From Hyphomicrobiales bacterium (lineage in GTDB: Bacteria; Pseudomonadota; Alphaproteobacteria; Rhizobiales; Rhizobiaceae): a stretch of 64,000 nt of DNA. Both the position numbers and the translations under genes were made by a program. Shown piece by piece: positions 8,403-16,521 of the stretch. Below the pieces are notes generated by a model, which was given only the letters and a program-made list of their open reading frames with translations, made no database searches and was not told the DNA's origin. Within the stretch, counting starts at the first letter, position 1. Each line of letters opens with the position of its first letter. The DNA lies in contig UCCA01000045.1 in the NCBI GenBank assembly GCA_900470805.1, positions 52,147-116,146 on the forward strand. Direction: 5' to 3'.

Positions 8403-9437
8403 TTAGGCCGTCGCTGCGTTTGCATCCCGGAAGGAAACGAGCTTGCCGCTTGTCTCGTCCCACAGCACCAGTTTCACACATTTCAGGCTTTGCCAGATTG
8501 TGATGCGACCGATCGCAGCCAGCTCAGGATGGTCGCGCAACACCTCGGGAAGCCGGTAGTAAGGTATCCTGCTTGCGAGGTGATGAACATGGTGGATGCC
8601 GATATTCCCGGTGATCCAGCGCAGCACCGGCGGCAAATCGTAGTGCGAGGCACCGTGCAGAGCCGCCTCGGGAAAGTCCCAGTCCTTGCCATCCGCCCAA
8701 TGCGTGTCTTCGAACTGGTGCTGGACGTAGAACAGCCAGACACCTGCGGCGCCGGCGATCAGGACGATGGGAAGGTGAACGGTAAGAAACGGCACGATAC
8801 CGGCGAACCAGATGATCGCCCCCGTCAGCACCGCTATAGCTGCGTTCGTTCCCATTGTGGATACCCAAGGAACGGAGCCGTCGCGCATCAGGCCGAAGGG
8901 CAGGCGCTGCTTAATCAGGAAGATCCATGCCGGCCCAACGCCAAACATCACCAGCGGGTGGCGATAGAGACGATAGGCCAACCGCTTCGACCAGCTCAAA
9001 GCCCGGTATTCTGCTACGGTCAGCGTGGCGATGTCGCCGATACCGCGCTCATCGAGATTGCCGGCCGTGGCGTGATGGGCCGCATGGGTGCGGCGCCAGT
9101 AGTCGTAGGGTGTCAGTGTCAGCACGCCGATCGCACGTCCCGTCCAGTCGTCGAGGCGACGACGGGCGAAGAACGAGCCGTGACCGCAGTCGTGCTGGAT
9201 CATGAACAGTCGCAGGAGGAACGCGGCGGCGGGGATAACCAGCACAATGCCGAGCCAGAAACCCATGGCAACCGAAACGTAGGCCGCGATCGAGATCACG
9301 GCAAACGGCAGAACGGTGACGAGCAGCTCAAGGCTGCTGCGTCCCATCCGGGGCTGGCGGTAAGCCGCCAGAATCTTCAACCAGGCGCGAACATTTTCAT
9401 CGGCGGGTTCTGCAGTTGCGTAGGCGTGGGCGCTCAT
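8403..9437 (-). CDS. Membrane fatty acid desaturase
   Basis: This is a 344-residue membrane di-iron oxygenase that inserts a double bond into an acyl chain. The three histidine boxes are present: HDCGH (82-86), HAAHH (118-122) and HHVHH (282-286). Paired hydrophobic segments sit at about 40-80 and 195-240. The length and spacing fit the DesA/acyl-lipid desaturase group in COG3239. It is monocistronic, with cold-shock and small stress-type genes nearby, which suits a role in membrane fluidity, although no cold-responsive signal is visible. Substrate and regiospecificity cannot be assigned. Confidence 0.92.
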   Translation of the reverse strand: MSAHAYATAEPADENVRAWLKILAAYRQPRMGRSSLELLVTVLPFAVISIAAYVSVAMGFWLGIVLVIPAAAFLLRLFMIQHDCGHGSFFARRRLDDWTGRAIGVLTLTPYDYWRRTHAAHHATAGNLDERGIGDIATLTVAEYRALSWSKRLAYRLYRHPLVMFGVGPAWIFLIKQRLPFGLMRDGSVPWVSTMGTNAAIAVLTGAIIWFAGIVPFLTVHLPIVLIAGAAGVWLFYVQHQFEDTHWADGKDWDFPEAALHGASHYDLPPVLRWITGNIGIHHVHHLASRIPYYRLPEVLRDHPELAAIGRITIWQSLKCVKLVLWDETSGKLVSFRDANAATA

Positions 9438-9516
9438 AGAGGTCGATCCGCTGTTGTCTGGATAGGGCGCGCAACCCAGAAGGACCCGCGTGCACCGGCT
9501 GGCATCATGTCGATTA

Positions 9517-9897
9517 TCAGCCCTGACGAGCCTTGCGCGCCGCGTAGCGACGATCGCGTTCGGCCTTGCGTGCAGCCTCGTCGGCGATCACGCGAGCGAT
9601 ACGGTTGTCGGCTTCCGCCTGGCGGGCTTCAGCTTCCGCCTTTTCATGAATTTCAGCTGCCTCGGTCAGCGCCTTGGCTTCGGCCAGAATACGCTCGTTC
9701 TCAGCCTTCTTGGCGGCATCGCGCTCGGCGCGGCGAGCTTCGCGGGCCGTGGCGACAGCTTCGCGCGCGGCAAGCTTCTCCTGCATCTCAGGATCGGTCG
9801 GTTTTGGTGCCGATGCAAACTTCGACAGCAATTCTTTCTTTGCCTGTGCCGCAGCAGTACGACGCTCTGCAAAGCCATTGTCGTTCGGATGTCTCAA
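9517..9897 (-). CDS. DUF6481 family protein, charged coiled coil
   Basis: This is a 126-residue highly charged protein, mostly Ala, Glu, Lys and Arg, that should form one long helix or coiled coil from about residue 35 to the end (AAREAVATAREARRAERDAA and similar). It matches the rhizobial DUF6481 family, whose function is unknown. The start is a TTG (MRHPNDNGFAERR) with AAGGAAC seven to eight bases upstream. It is a single gene between the desaturase and the cold-shock protein. Confidence 0.75.
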   Translation of the reverse strand: MRHPNDNGFAERRTAAAQAKKELLSKFASAPKPTDPEMQEKLAAREAVATAREARRAERDAAKKAENERILAEAKALTEAAEIHEKAEAEARQAEADNRIARVIADEAARKAERDRRYAARKARQG

Positions 9898-10072
9898 CGT
9901 GTGTTCCTTGTTCGATTGCTAGTTCAATGTGGCGCCGCAAATGCGCGTGGCTGCGGCTTCCGGTCGCCGGAGATGCTAATATCCAACACGTAAAAAGGCC
10001 AGACCTCAGCCTGACCCTCTTAAAACCGAGTGCTGCCATGCCGGTACATCCGCGGTCATGGTAGTCTTGGAC

Positions 10073-10282
10073 TTAGGCGGCCTGGAGTTGACCGGCAGAC
10101 ATCTTGCCCGACTTGCGGTCCTGTTCGATTTCAAAACCGAGCTTCTGGCCTTCGACGATCGAGTTCATTCCAGCGCGCTGAACAGCAGAGATGTGCACAA
10201 ACACGTCGGCGCTTCCATCGTCAGGCTGAATGAAGCCGAAGCCCTTAGTTTCGTTAAACCATTTTACGGTGCCAGTGGTCAT
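10073..10282 (-). CDS. Cold-shock domain protein, CspA family
   Basis: This is a 69-residue single-stranded nucleic acid-binding protein (OB fold). The RNP motifs are clear: KGFGFIQ (RNP1) and DVFVHISAV (RNP2), with TGTVKWFN at the start. It acts as an RNA chaperone; some family members are constitutive and others cold-induced. A strong sigma-70 type promoter lies about 140 bases upstream, giving a leader of roughly 135 bases, which is the usual arrangement for thermosensitive csp mRNAs. It is monocistronic. Confidence 0.95.
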   Translation of the reverse strand: MTTGTVKWFNETKGFGFIQPDDGSADVFVHISAVQRAGMNSIVEGQKLGFEIEQDRKSGKMSAGQLQAA

Positions 10283-10423
10283 TGGATAACCCTTTCATAG
10301 CATTTCTGTTTCCCGCAGGGCGACGCACAGCGGGTGTTCTTCGACGTTTGAAAGGGGAAGTTCGTTAGCGGGCGCGGTGCGCAGCAAAAAACAAATATCG
10401 GCAGACAAAGGATCGATAGCGGC

Positions 10424-10452
10424 TTAATACAGGTTTGATCAGGCTGCGTCAA
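10424..10452 (-). promoter_or_regulatory. Sigma-70-type promoter of the cold-shock gene
   Basis: On the minus strand TTGACG (10452-10447) and TATTAA (10429-10424) are separated by exactly 17 bases, a near-consensus housekeeping promoter. Transcription would start near 10417 and leave an untranslated leader of about 135 bases before the csp ATG at 10282. Long leaders of this kind fold to control translation of cspA-type mRNAs. Confidence 0.6.
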
Positions 10453-10503
10453 CTTTTTGTTTTGTTCATAATTCTATATGCTACCTATGGATGCATTCAC
10501 ATA

Positions 10504-10977
10504 ATGACTACAGGCCGAAAACGAGATCGATCGGTAACGCCGACATCGGGTGAACCGAAAGCGGTCGCCGAGCGGGAAACAGCTCGTCTGTCGGTCCGTG
10601 CGTTGCGCATGGCCTATCTGGCACTGGGCCTGCTGATGCTTTTGCTGGCCTTCATCGGCGCCCTTTTGCCGCTGATGCCCACAACCATCTTTCTGATCCT
10701 TGCGGTTGGTTGTTTTGCCCGCTCATCGCCGCGCCTGGAGGCCTGGATTCTCGACCATCCAAGATTTGGACCCATAGTCCGGGCATGGCGGGAGCATGGT
10801 GCAATTCCCATGGCTGCGAAGATAATGGCTTTGTCGGGAATGATTATCGGGTATGCCGTCTTCTTTTTCAGCGTGAGGCCGGGACTGGTTCTTGGCGTGG
10901 CAGTGGCTGCCGTCATCCTCGCTTGCGGCATCTATGTCGGCTCAAGGCCATTGCCGCAAAGCCGATCCGGCGACTGA
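10504..10977 (+). CDS. DUF454/YbaN family inner-membrane protein
   Basis: This is a 157-residue membrane protein. After a basic soluble tail, it has a pair of hydrophobic segments (AYLALGLLMLLLAFIGALLPLMPTTIFLI). Then comes CFARSSPRLEAWILDHPRFGPIVRAWREHGAIP, the conserved YbaN/DUF454 core, and two more hydrophobic segments at the end. The function of the family is unknown; some relatives sit by heme or iron genes. The ATG at 10504 is chosen; a TTG frame from 10435 would run through a likely promoter region. Confidence 0.85.
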   Translation: MTTGRKRDRSVTPTSGEPKAVAERETARLSVRALRMAYLALGLLMLLLAFIGALLPLMPTTIFLILAVGCFARSSPRLEAWILDHPRFGPIVRAWREHGAIPMAAKIMALSGMIIGYAVFFFSVRPGLVLGVAVAAVILACGIYVGSRPLPQSRSGD

Positions 10978-11033
10978 CAGGCATCGAGCACAAGGCGCTG
11001 CCGGCAATCTATCTGCGGCATATTCCAATCGCA

Positions 11034-11240
11034 ATGAAACTGTTTCGCCGTCTCTTGCGTAACTGCGTCGGGTCCTTGTTCAGGATCACGGTGTCGTCGC
11101 CTGAGCGTCCCGCGCGGGCGTGGGTCTTCTGGCACGCAGAACACGGAGACAGCAACTTGCGTATCTTGTTGATGAGCCTCGGAGGCGCCACGATTGTGGC
11201 TTGGGCAATTGCCTTTTACATGACGTCGGTCGGCGGCTAG
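11034..11240 (+). CDS. Possible small membrane protein, 68 aa
   Basis: This is an open frame of 68 residues starting MKLFRRLLRNCVGSLFRITV, with one candidate membrane helix near the C-terminus (LLMSLGGATIVAWAIAFYM). The basic N-terminus and single C-terminal helix would make it a tail-anchored small protein. No convincing ribosome site is visible, and I recognise no family. It lies between the YbaN-like gene and a convergent terminator, so a chance frame cannot be excluded. Confidence 0.35.
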   Translation: MKLFRRLLRNCVGSLFRITVSSPERPARAWVFWHAEHGDSNLRILLMSLGGATIVAWAIAFYMTSVGG

Positions 11241-11310
11241 CTCTTCCGACGGCTCGCGCAGTCCCAAGTCGCAGGACCGTTGTATTTCAGGCATTTGGTA
11301 ACGCATAAAA

Positions 11311-11336
11311 AGCCGCGCGCCTTTCAGCGCGCGGCT
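11311..11336 (-). terminator. Rho-independent terminator of the iron-binding protein gene
   Basis: AGCCGCGCGC and GCGCGCGGCT form a perfect 10-bp stem with a six-base loop. On the minus strand the stem is followed by TTTTT, just after the stop of the gene at 11344. Confidence 0.85.
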
Positions 11337-11343
11337 CGACATT

Positions 11344-12354
11344 TTAGAGCAGGCCTGCTGCCGTCATCAGTTCCACGACCTTCTTGTTGTCGAGCTTGGA
11401 GGCTTCGACCTTCGGAGCGTGGAGATCGGCGATCGGCACCAGCTTCGGGTTCGCATCGCCGTTGATGGCGTATTCGAACGAGTCGCCGGTCTTCAGGATG
11501 TCTTGGCCAGCCTTCGACGTGATCCACTTCAACAGCGCCTGCGCTTCCTTAGGATGCTTGCTTGATTTCAGCACACCACCGCCGGAAACACTGAGGAAGG
11601 CGCCTGGATCTTCGTTCTTGAAGTAATGCAGCGATACGTTCTTGCTGTTCTCGCCGGTCTTCGCCTGATCGCTGAACCAGTAGTAGTGATAGATGACCGC
11701 GCCTTCGACTTCACCGGCATTCACCGCCTTCATGGCAACGCTGTTACCCTTGTAGGCCGTTGAATTTTCCTTCATGGCCTTCAGCCACGCGGTCGTTGCT
11801 TCCTCACCCTTCAGCTGCAGCAACGCGCCGACGATTGCCTGGAAGTCGGCACCGCCAGGAGACGCGCCCCAACGACCCTTCCAGGCCGGATCGGCGAGAT
11901 CGAGCAGAGACTTCGGCAGCTTGTCTTCGGTGAGCTTGTTCTTGTCGTAGGCAAATACGGTCGAGCGGGCGGCAATGCCGGTCCACAAGCCGTCGGCTGG
12001 ATGATACTGGGCGGGAACCTGGGCCAGCGTTTCCTTGTCGACGGGAGCAAACAGGCCGGCGGCGCCGACCAGCGCCATGGCAGGCGAATTCTCGGTCAGG
12101 AACACGTCTGCCGGCGAGCTGTCGCCTTCCTGGACGATCTGGTTGGCGAACTGCATGTCGCTGCCCTTGCGGACGGTGACTTTGATGCCGGTATCCTTGG
12201 TGAAGCCTTCGGCCCACTCGGTGCCGAGACCTTCGTGCTGGGCGTTGTAGACCACGATGCCTTCGGCATCCTGCGCAAAGGCGCCGCCTGCGAATGTGGT
12301 CGCGGCGAGAAGAACTGCGGCCGAGGCCAGCTTCAGGCTGATGGATGTCTTCAT
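11344..12354 (-). CDS. Periplasmic Fe(III)-type substrate-binding protein (FbpA/FutA-like)
   Basis: This is a 336-residue binding protein. It has a signal peptide MKTSISLKLASAAVLLAATTFAGGAFA, then GIVVYNAQHEGLGTEWAEGF and the FbpA/FutA core GSDMQFANQIVQEG...ADVFLTENSPAM. A tyrosine cluster (VIYHYYWF, about residue 220) matches the Fe-binding tyrosine pair of this class. The ATG at 12354 has GGGAG seven bases upstream; an upstream extension adds only non-signal sequence. No permease or ATPase gene lies beside it, so it is an orphan that must work with a transporter elsewhere. It ends in a strong terminator. Confidence 0.88.
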   Translation of the reverse strand: MKTSISLKLASAAVLLAATTFAGGAFAQDAEGIVVYNAQHEGLGTEWAEGFTKDTGIKVTVRKGSDMQFANQIVQEGDSSPADVFLTENSPAMALVGAAGLFAPVDKETLAQVPAQYHPADGLWTGIAARSTVFAYDKNKLTEDKLPKSLLDLADPAWKGRWGASPGGADFQAIVGALLQLKGEEATTAWLKAMKENSTAYKGNSVAMKAVNAGEVEGAVIYHYYWFSDQAKTGENSKNVSLHYFKNEDPGAFLSVSGGGVLKSSKHPKEAQALLKWITSKAGQDILKTGDSFEYAINGDANPKLVPIADLHAPKVEASKLDNKKVVELMTAAGLL

Positions 12355-12650
12355 GTCGTACTCCCGATTGGAGCGAAACCGAGCGCAAATGGGCTCAAGT
12401 TTTCGGTCGCTATGAATTGGTTGGCTCATGTATTCGAAAGCCGGTGGAGCGAAGATCCACAAAACTATTCAAACACACTCCACTTATCGCGGGCCTTCGG
12501 CCATGGCCATGCGGACTAAAGTCCCTATCGGTGATCGTAGAGGGCCGGGGACGCTATCGCCGGCGATCAAAAGGACGAGACTTGGGACCGTGGCGAAGAT
12601 GTTTCGCTGCGGGGCGGCCGCTGTGGTCGCGAACACCAAGGAGCACAACA

Positions 12651-12983
12651 ATGCGGAAGACGACCCTCTATACCTGCCTTGCACTGGCATCGTCGGTTCT
12701 CGTGTTGGGAACGACAGTCAACGCGGCTCCGTTGTCGACAACGCCGGCAAACGCTACCCGTCCGACCCTCCTCGACCTGCTGCGCCATGGCGCGGATGAC
12801 AATCTCGCCAACCGGCATCATGGCCGCGACCACAGCCCGAATTACGCCTCCAACGACGATCGTGGCTCTGCCTCGTCACACGGTCACGGCGCAGACGATG
12901 GTGCCGGGCACGAACATCGCGGCAGCGGTCATGGAGGCGGAAACGACGATGGCCCGGGCGACGATCACGGCGGTCGCCATTAA
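12651..12983 (+). CDS. Secreted His/Asp/Gly-rich protein, 110 aa
   Basis: I do not recognise a named family. A clear signal peptide (MRKTTLYTCLALASSVLVLGTTVNA) precedes a mature part of about 85 residues. After TRPTLLDLLRHGADDNLANRHHGRDHSPNY it becomes low-complexity His, Asp, Gly and Ser (GHGADDGAGHEHRGSGHGGG). This composition suggests divalent metal binding in the periplasm or outside the cell, but that is inference. AAGGAG lies eight bases before the ATG. A second secreted protein of similar composition follows after 66 bases, so the two probably form an operon that runs toward a two-component system. Confidence 0.7.
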   Translation: MRKTTLYTCLALASSVLVLGTTVNAAPLSTTPANATRPTLLDLLRHGADDNLANRHHGRDHSPNYASNDDRGSASSHGHGADDGAGHEHRGSGHGGGNDDGPGDDHGGRH

Positions 12984-13049
12984 TCGCTCGTCCTGCAATC
13001 AAAATACCGGTCCCGGAAAGGGCCGGGCTGCCATATAAGGAACGCGCAC

Positions 13050-13451
13050 ATGCACAGATGGGCGAAAACCCTACCGGCAGTCATTCTCTGTCTGTTGATA
13101 GCTCTACTCTCTCCGGTGGCCGCCCGCGCGGACAAGGGCAATGGTGGTGGTTCAAGCAGCAGCGGAAGTTCCAGCGGTAGTGCAGGCGAATCGACTTCGG
13201 GATCCGGATCGTCGGGCTCTGACCACGCCGGTTCTTCGGGCTCGCACGGATCTGATGACAGCGCCGGTGGGGGAAGTCACCATGGAAACGACGACGGGCA
13301 CACGGGCTCGATATCCCGCTGCGACGACAGGGCTTATGATGGCGGCTGGCATGAGCGAATCCGCAACGGGCGCTACGAACTCTTCGACCCGGATGGTCGC
13401 CTGGTCATCCGCCGCGCCGCCAAGGGCAGCGATATCGACCGTCGCGATTGA
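13050..13451 (+). CDS. Secreted Ser/Gly/His/Asp-rich protein, 133 aa
   Basis: A signal peptide (MHRWAKTLPAVILCLLIALLSPVAARA) is followed by a disordered Ser/Gly run and a His/Asp section (GSHGSDDSAGGGSHHGNDDGHTG). The protein ends in a short structured-looking tail, CDDRAYDGGWHERIRNGRYELFDPDGRLVIRRAA, that may be the functional unit. The family is unknown to me. Like its upstream neighbour it looks able to bind metal ions in the envelope. It converges on the response regulator gene, with stops only seven bases apart. Confidence 0.68.
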   Translation: MHRWAKTLPAVILCLLIALLSPVAARADKGNGGGSSSSGSSSGSAGESTSGSGSSGSDHAGSSGSHGSDDSAGGGSHHGNDDGHTGSISRCDDRAYDGGWHERIRNGRYELFDPDGRLVIRRAAKGSDIDRRD

Positions 13452-13457
13452 CCGGCC

Positions 13458-14132
13458 CTATGGCCGGGATCGTGCATCGCGCAAGAAGATTGCCGCTTCC
13501 GTCCGGTTGCGCGCCTTCAGCTTCTGAAGAATGCGCGTCATGTTGTGCTTGATCGTCTTTTCCTGAAGGCTCAACTGCCGCGCCACCTCCTTGTTGCTAT
13601 TGCCGTCGGCGACCAGCCCAAGAATCTGCTCCTCGCGCGGCGTCAGGCTGGCCAAGGCATCCTCATGCGGATTTCGTGCCGGATCGGACACCGGCTGAAG
13701 CGCTTCAGCTTTCATCTCGGTCAGTATGCGTGCCGCAAGGCTCGGCGAGACGTAGCTCTCGCCAGCGACGACGTTGCGAACCGCGGAGACAAGGGTCGAA
13801 GCGCTTACGCCCTTGAGGATGTAGCCTTTTGCCCCTTCCTTCAGCGCGTCGAACAGATCGCTGTCCTCTTCCGATGCCGTGAGCACGATGACGGCTGCCG
13901 AGGCATGCTCGGTCATGATGACCCGCAACGCATGATGTCCGCCACCTGGCATCGAGAGGTCGAGCAGGAGAACGTCCGGCCGATGCTCGGTGAACAGCGC
14001 GATGGCATCGGCGGCATTCGAGCCTTCGCCGACCACCACGAAACCGGGCTCGTCGGCAAGGCTGCGCGACAATCCATTGCGGAAAATCGGGTGATCATCG
14101 ACGATTGCGATCCTCAGCCTCGTTTCGCTCAT
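13458..14132 (-). CDS. NarL/FixJ-family response regulator (LuxR HTH)
   Basis: This is a 224-residue transcription factor. The receiver domain has acidic residues at 12-13 (IVDDHPIF), phospho-acceptor Asp58 in DVLLLDLSMPG, Thr in VLTASEE and Lys in GYILKG. The LuxR-type helix-turn-helix is SLTPREEQILGLVADGNSNKEVARQLSLQEKTIKHNMTRI, about 160-205. It overlaps the upstream kinase gene by four bases (ATGA), so the pair is coupled. The target genes are unknown; the two convergent secreted-protein genes next door are candidates by position only. Confidence 0.93.
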   Translation of the reverse strand: MSETRLRIAIVDDHPIFRNGLSRSLADEPGFVVVGEGSNAADAIALFTEHRPDVLLLDLSMPGGGHHALRVIMTEHASAAVIVLTASEEDSDLFDALKEGAKGYILKGVSASTLVSAVRNVVAGESYVSPSLAARILTEMKAEALQPVSDPARNPHEDALASLTPREEQILGLVADGNSNKEVARQLSLQEKTIKHNMTRILQKLKARNRTEAAIFLRDARSRP

Positions 14133-15514
14133 TCCGTTCCCTTTCTGAGTAGGATCATCTGCACGGTCGTCCCATGATCGGCGTTCGAAGTGATCTCGAG
14201 CCGGCCGCCAAGGCCTGCCAGCCGCTCTTCAAGCCCGGCAAGGCCAAGACCACGCTCTTCCGCCATCCGCACGAAGCCATTACCGTTGTCCCGCACCGAG
14301 ATCCTGATGCCGTCATCGTCTTCGCGGGCGAGAACGGAAATCTGCGTTGCCCCAGCATGCCGCGCCGCGTTGCTCAGCGCCTCCTGGATGAAGCGGTAGG
14401 CGCAGATTTTCGACGCCTGGGTGGATATGGCGAGTTTGCCGATATCCGCATCGATTTTGGTTCTCGCATGCGTTTCGTGTGCTTGGATGGCGCGCCGCAC
14501 GACATCGTCTCCCTGCAGCCTCTCCAGTTCCGGCAGCGTGAGGCCGCGGCAGATGTTCCTGATTTCCTGGATCGCTTCGGTAATCGAATTGCTGACCAGC
14601 GATTCGTCGTCGCCCTTGGCCGTGCCTTTACCGATCGCCTCAAGACGCAGCGCTGCGAAGCCAAGGAGCTGGGCCGGACCATCGTGCAACTCCGCGGCGA
14701 TACGCCTGAGGTACCGTTCGTTGATGGTCGCGGTGCGCTGCGTCGCCCTGTCAGCCCGCTGGCGTAGCGCCCGGTTCAGGTCGAGCATCCGCGACAACTC
14801 AATGACCTGTGCATCAAGCGAGCGGCGTTGCATCTCGATCAGGTGGCTGCCGCGCGCCACGATGATGAAGAGCAGGGCAAGCATTCCAGCGGTGACCATA
14901 CCAACCACTAACCAGCTCTGCAGCCGCACGACGGCAAGTTCGGTTCTGAGATCGCTTGCCAGCTCGTAGAATTCGGCTACGCCGATGATGTCGCCGGACC
15001 ACGGCTCGCGGATCGGACTGTATATCTCCAGCAGCGGCTCCCCGCTCTTCTGTTCAAGCTGGTTTTCCTCGCCCTTGAGCTCGTCGAATTCCGCATGGAT
15101 GGAGCCGGACAGGGCAGTTGCCAAACCATCAGTCATCGCAAAATGCTTGCCCACCAGGCTCGGCTCGCTGCTGAAGATGACGGTGCCATCCGGGCGCCAG
15201 ATCTTGAACGAATAGAGCCGGCCGCTGAGCACGCCCTGCTGCAACGTTTCGGTAAGCGCCCTTTTGGCGCCGTCACCAAGCGAGGTGGCCGATGCCAGCT
15301 CCTGCGTCAGCGGTGCGATGATGCTGTCCACGTAAAGAGCCGTTGCGCCGGCTGCATTTCGCACCGCCGCACCTTCGATTCGGTTTGTGACCCACAGGCC
15401 GATCAGCGTCATGCCGAGCATAAGCACCAGCGCGCCGACAATGGCGAATTGCCAAGCGAGGCTCAATCGGTCGCGCAGCATCTTGCGGTGTCTCGTGACG
15501 GTGATGAGATTCAT
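14129..15514 (-). CDS. Membrane sensor histidine kinase (HisKA_3, NarX-like)
   Basis: This is a 461-residue kinase. A first membrane helix lies at about 20-42. A periplasmic sensor follows at 43-198 (YSFKIWRPDGTVIFSSEPSLVGKHF, PLLEIYSPIREPW), resembling a single-Cache/PAS-like fold, then a second helix at about 200-220. A coiled linker leads to the HisKA_3 dimerisation motif LRRIAAELHDGPAQLL with His277. The ATPase part has DNGNGF and GLGLAGLEERLAGLGG. It is cotranscribed and overlapping with the response regulator. The signal is unknown; the periplasmic domain implies an extracytoplasmic cue. Confidence 0.92.
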   Translation of the reverse strand: MNLITVTRHRKMLRDRLSLAWQFAIVGALVLMLGMTLIGLWVTNRIEGAAVRNAAGATALYVDSIIAPLTQELASATSLGDGAKRALTETLQQGVLSGRLYSFKIWRPDGTVIFSSEPSLVGKHFAMTDGLATALSGSIHAEFDELKGEENQLEQKSGEPLLEIYSPIREPWSGDIIGVAEFYELASDLRTELAVVRLQSWLVVGMVTAGMLALLFIIVARGSHLIEMQRRSLDAQVIELSRMLDLNRALRQRADRATQRTATINERYLRRIAAELHDGPAQLLGFAALRLEAIGKGTAKGDDESLVSNSITEAIQEIRNICRGLTLPELERLQGDDVVRRAIQAHETHARTKIDADIGKLAISTQASKICAYRFIQEALSNAARHAGATQISVLAREDDDGIRISVRDNGNGFVRMAEERGLGLAGLEERLAGLGGRLEITSNADHGTTVQMILLRKGTE

Positions 15515-15702
15515 GGCGGCACCATAGACATGTTTGGTGCGGAGAAGAAGAAGGACCGGTGGCGCCGAAATCGGACCAAAGTCCGTCGCGGTGGTTCAGG
15601 AGTCAGTGGCCACCAAATCGGGATGCCTCATATGCAAATTTCGCTCTGCTCATATGATGGGCAGTAAGCTATACATTTGTGCATCAAAGATGGAGATCTG
15701 CA

Positions 15703-15840
15703 ATGAAATTCACCAACAAAATCGTCGAGTACTTTCAGCTCGGCAAAGCCTACCGCGAAATTTCCCGCCTGGACGATGCTGCTCTCAAGGATATCGGCGT
15801 TAACCGGTCGGACCTGAAGCGTCGCGTTTACGGTCGCTGA
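15703..15840 (+). CDS. DUF1127 (YjiS-like) small protein, 45 aa
   Basis: This is a 45-residue protein, MKFTNKIVEYFQLGKAYREI followed by SRLDDAALKDIGVNRSDLKRRV. The Leu-Asp-Asp ... Leu-Lys-Asp-Ile-Gly-Val ... Arg-Ser pattern is the DUF1127 domain. Related short rhizobial and Agrobacterium proteins bind RNA and tune phosphate and carbon physiology, but the role here is inferred. GGAG lies eight bases upstream and a terminator follows directly. Confidence 0.85.
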   Translation: MKFTNKIVEYFQLGKAYREISRLDDAALKDIGVNRSDLKRRVYGR

Positions 15841-15867
15841 TCGATCGTACAAAACTCAACTGTGTGG

Positions 15868-15895
15868 GGCCTGCGAATGCGGGCCTTTGTTGTTT
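15868..15895 (+). terminator. Rho-independent terminator after the DUF1127 gene
   Basis: GGCCTGC and GCGGGCC pair (seven base pairs with one G-T) around a GAAT loop and are followed by TTTGTTGTTT. Confidence 0.7.
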
Positions 15896-16039
15896 CTGGC
15901 GCCTAGTCATCTGGCGTGAAGCAGCGGATTCCGCCTCAAGGTTTTTTGGGGTATTGGGCGGTCGTTTCCAACCACGCCACAATCTGGGCCTCCCAAGCGC
16001 CTACTGCTTTCCTCTCGATACTTGTGTGAGGAGAGCAAA

Positions 16040-16438
16040 TTGAAACTTGAGACCAAACTGATGGCCGCCTTGGCTCTGGTATTTTCAACCGCTGCGATAG
16101 CGCCGGCGCATGCTGCCAGCTCGAGCGCTGACGCGCTGGTCGGAAAGGCCTGGGTGGAGACAAAACCGCAATCCGGCTTGCCGGGCGTTATGATGATCTT
16201 TCTCTCCGACGGAACACTGCTGATGGATTCCTGCTGGGAGACCTACGCGTTGCGAAAATGGAGCCGCAACGGGCCGGATTCCGTTTCGTGGGACGAGGAC
16301 GGCGCGAAGATCTCAGCCAAGATCAAGTCAATTGCGCCAACGCAGCTGACGCTGCAAGTGAAGGCTGGGCGTGACACAGTCGAGCATCGCTACTTGTCGG
16401 CCAAGGTGCCGTATGTGTGCCCCGATATGAAGCGGTGA
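16040..16438 (+). CDS. Predicted periplasmic protein, 132 aa
   Basis: I do not recognise the family. A signal peptide ends at AIAPAHA, and the mature part is about 105 residues: LVGKAWVETKPQSGLPGVMMIFLSDGTLLMDSCWETYALRKW, then beta-strand-like alternation up to VPYVCPDMKR. Two cysteines (in DSCWET and YVCPD) could form a disulfide. The pattern suggests a small lipocalin- or META-like beta barrel. The TTG at 16040 is preferred because GAGGAG sits seven bases before it; an ATG at 16061 would shorten the signal peptide. It is monocistronic, with a terminator shared with the convergent iron transporter. Confidence 0.65.
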   Translation: MKLETKLMAALALVFSTAAIAPAHAASSSADALVGKAWVETKPQSGLPGVMMIFLSDGTLLMDSCWETYALRKWSRNGPDSVSWDEDGAKISAKIKSIAPTQLTLQVKAGRDTVEHRYLSAKVPYVCPDMKR

Positions 16439-16464
16439 CAGTTACCAATCTCAAGGACTGAAAA

Positions 16465-16493
16465 GACTCCGGCCGCGTTTCACGGCCGGAGTC
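16465..16493. terminator. Strong hairpin between convergent genes
   Basis: GACTCCGGCCG and CGGCCGGAGTC form a perfect 11-bp stem with a seven-base loop (CGTTTCA). It is located between the stops at 16438 (plus) and 16522 (minus). It probably works in both directions. AAAAGACT on its left gives a T-run for the minus-strand transcript. Confidence 0.8.
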
Positions 16494-16521
16494 TCGGTGA
16501 ACTTTGATCCGCCCGGTTGCC

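Noticed and set aside
8349..10064. Open frame of 571 codons on the plus strand over the desaturase and DUF6481 genes
   Set aside because: It is antisense to two genes with clear motifs, and its translation is rich in Arg, His and Gln with no family pattern. It is a shadow caused by high G+C codon use.
12745..13290. Short repeats in the His/Gly/Ser-rich genes as a possible CRISPR or tandem repeat array
   Set aside because: There are no evenly spaced identical repeats with unique spacers; the repetition is from low-complexity codons.
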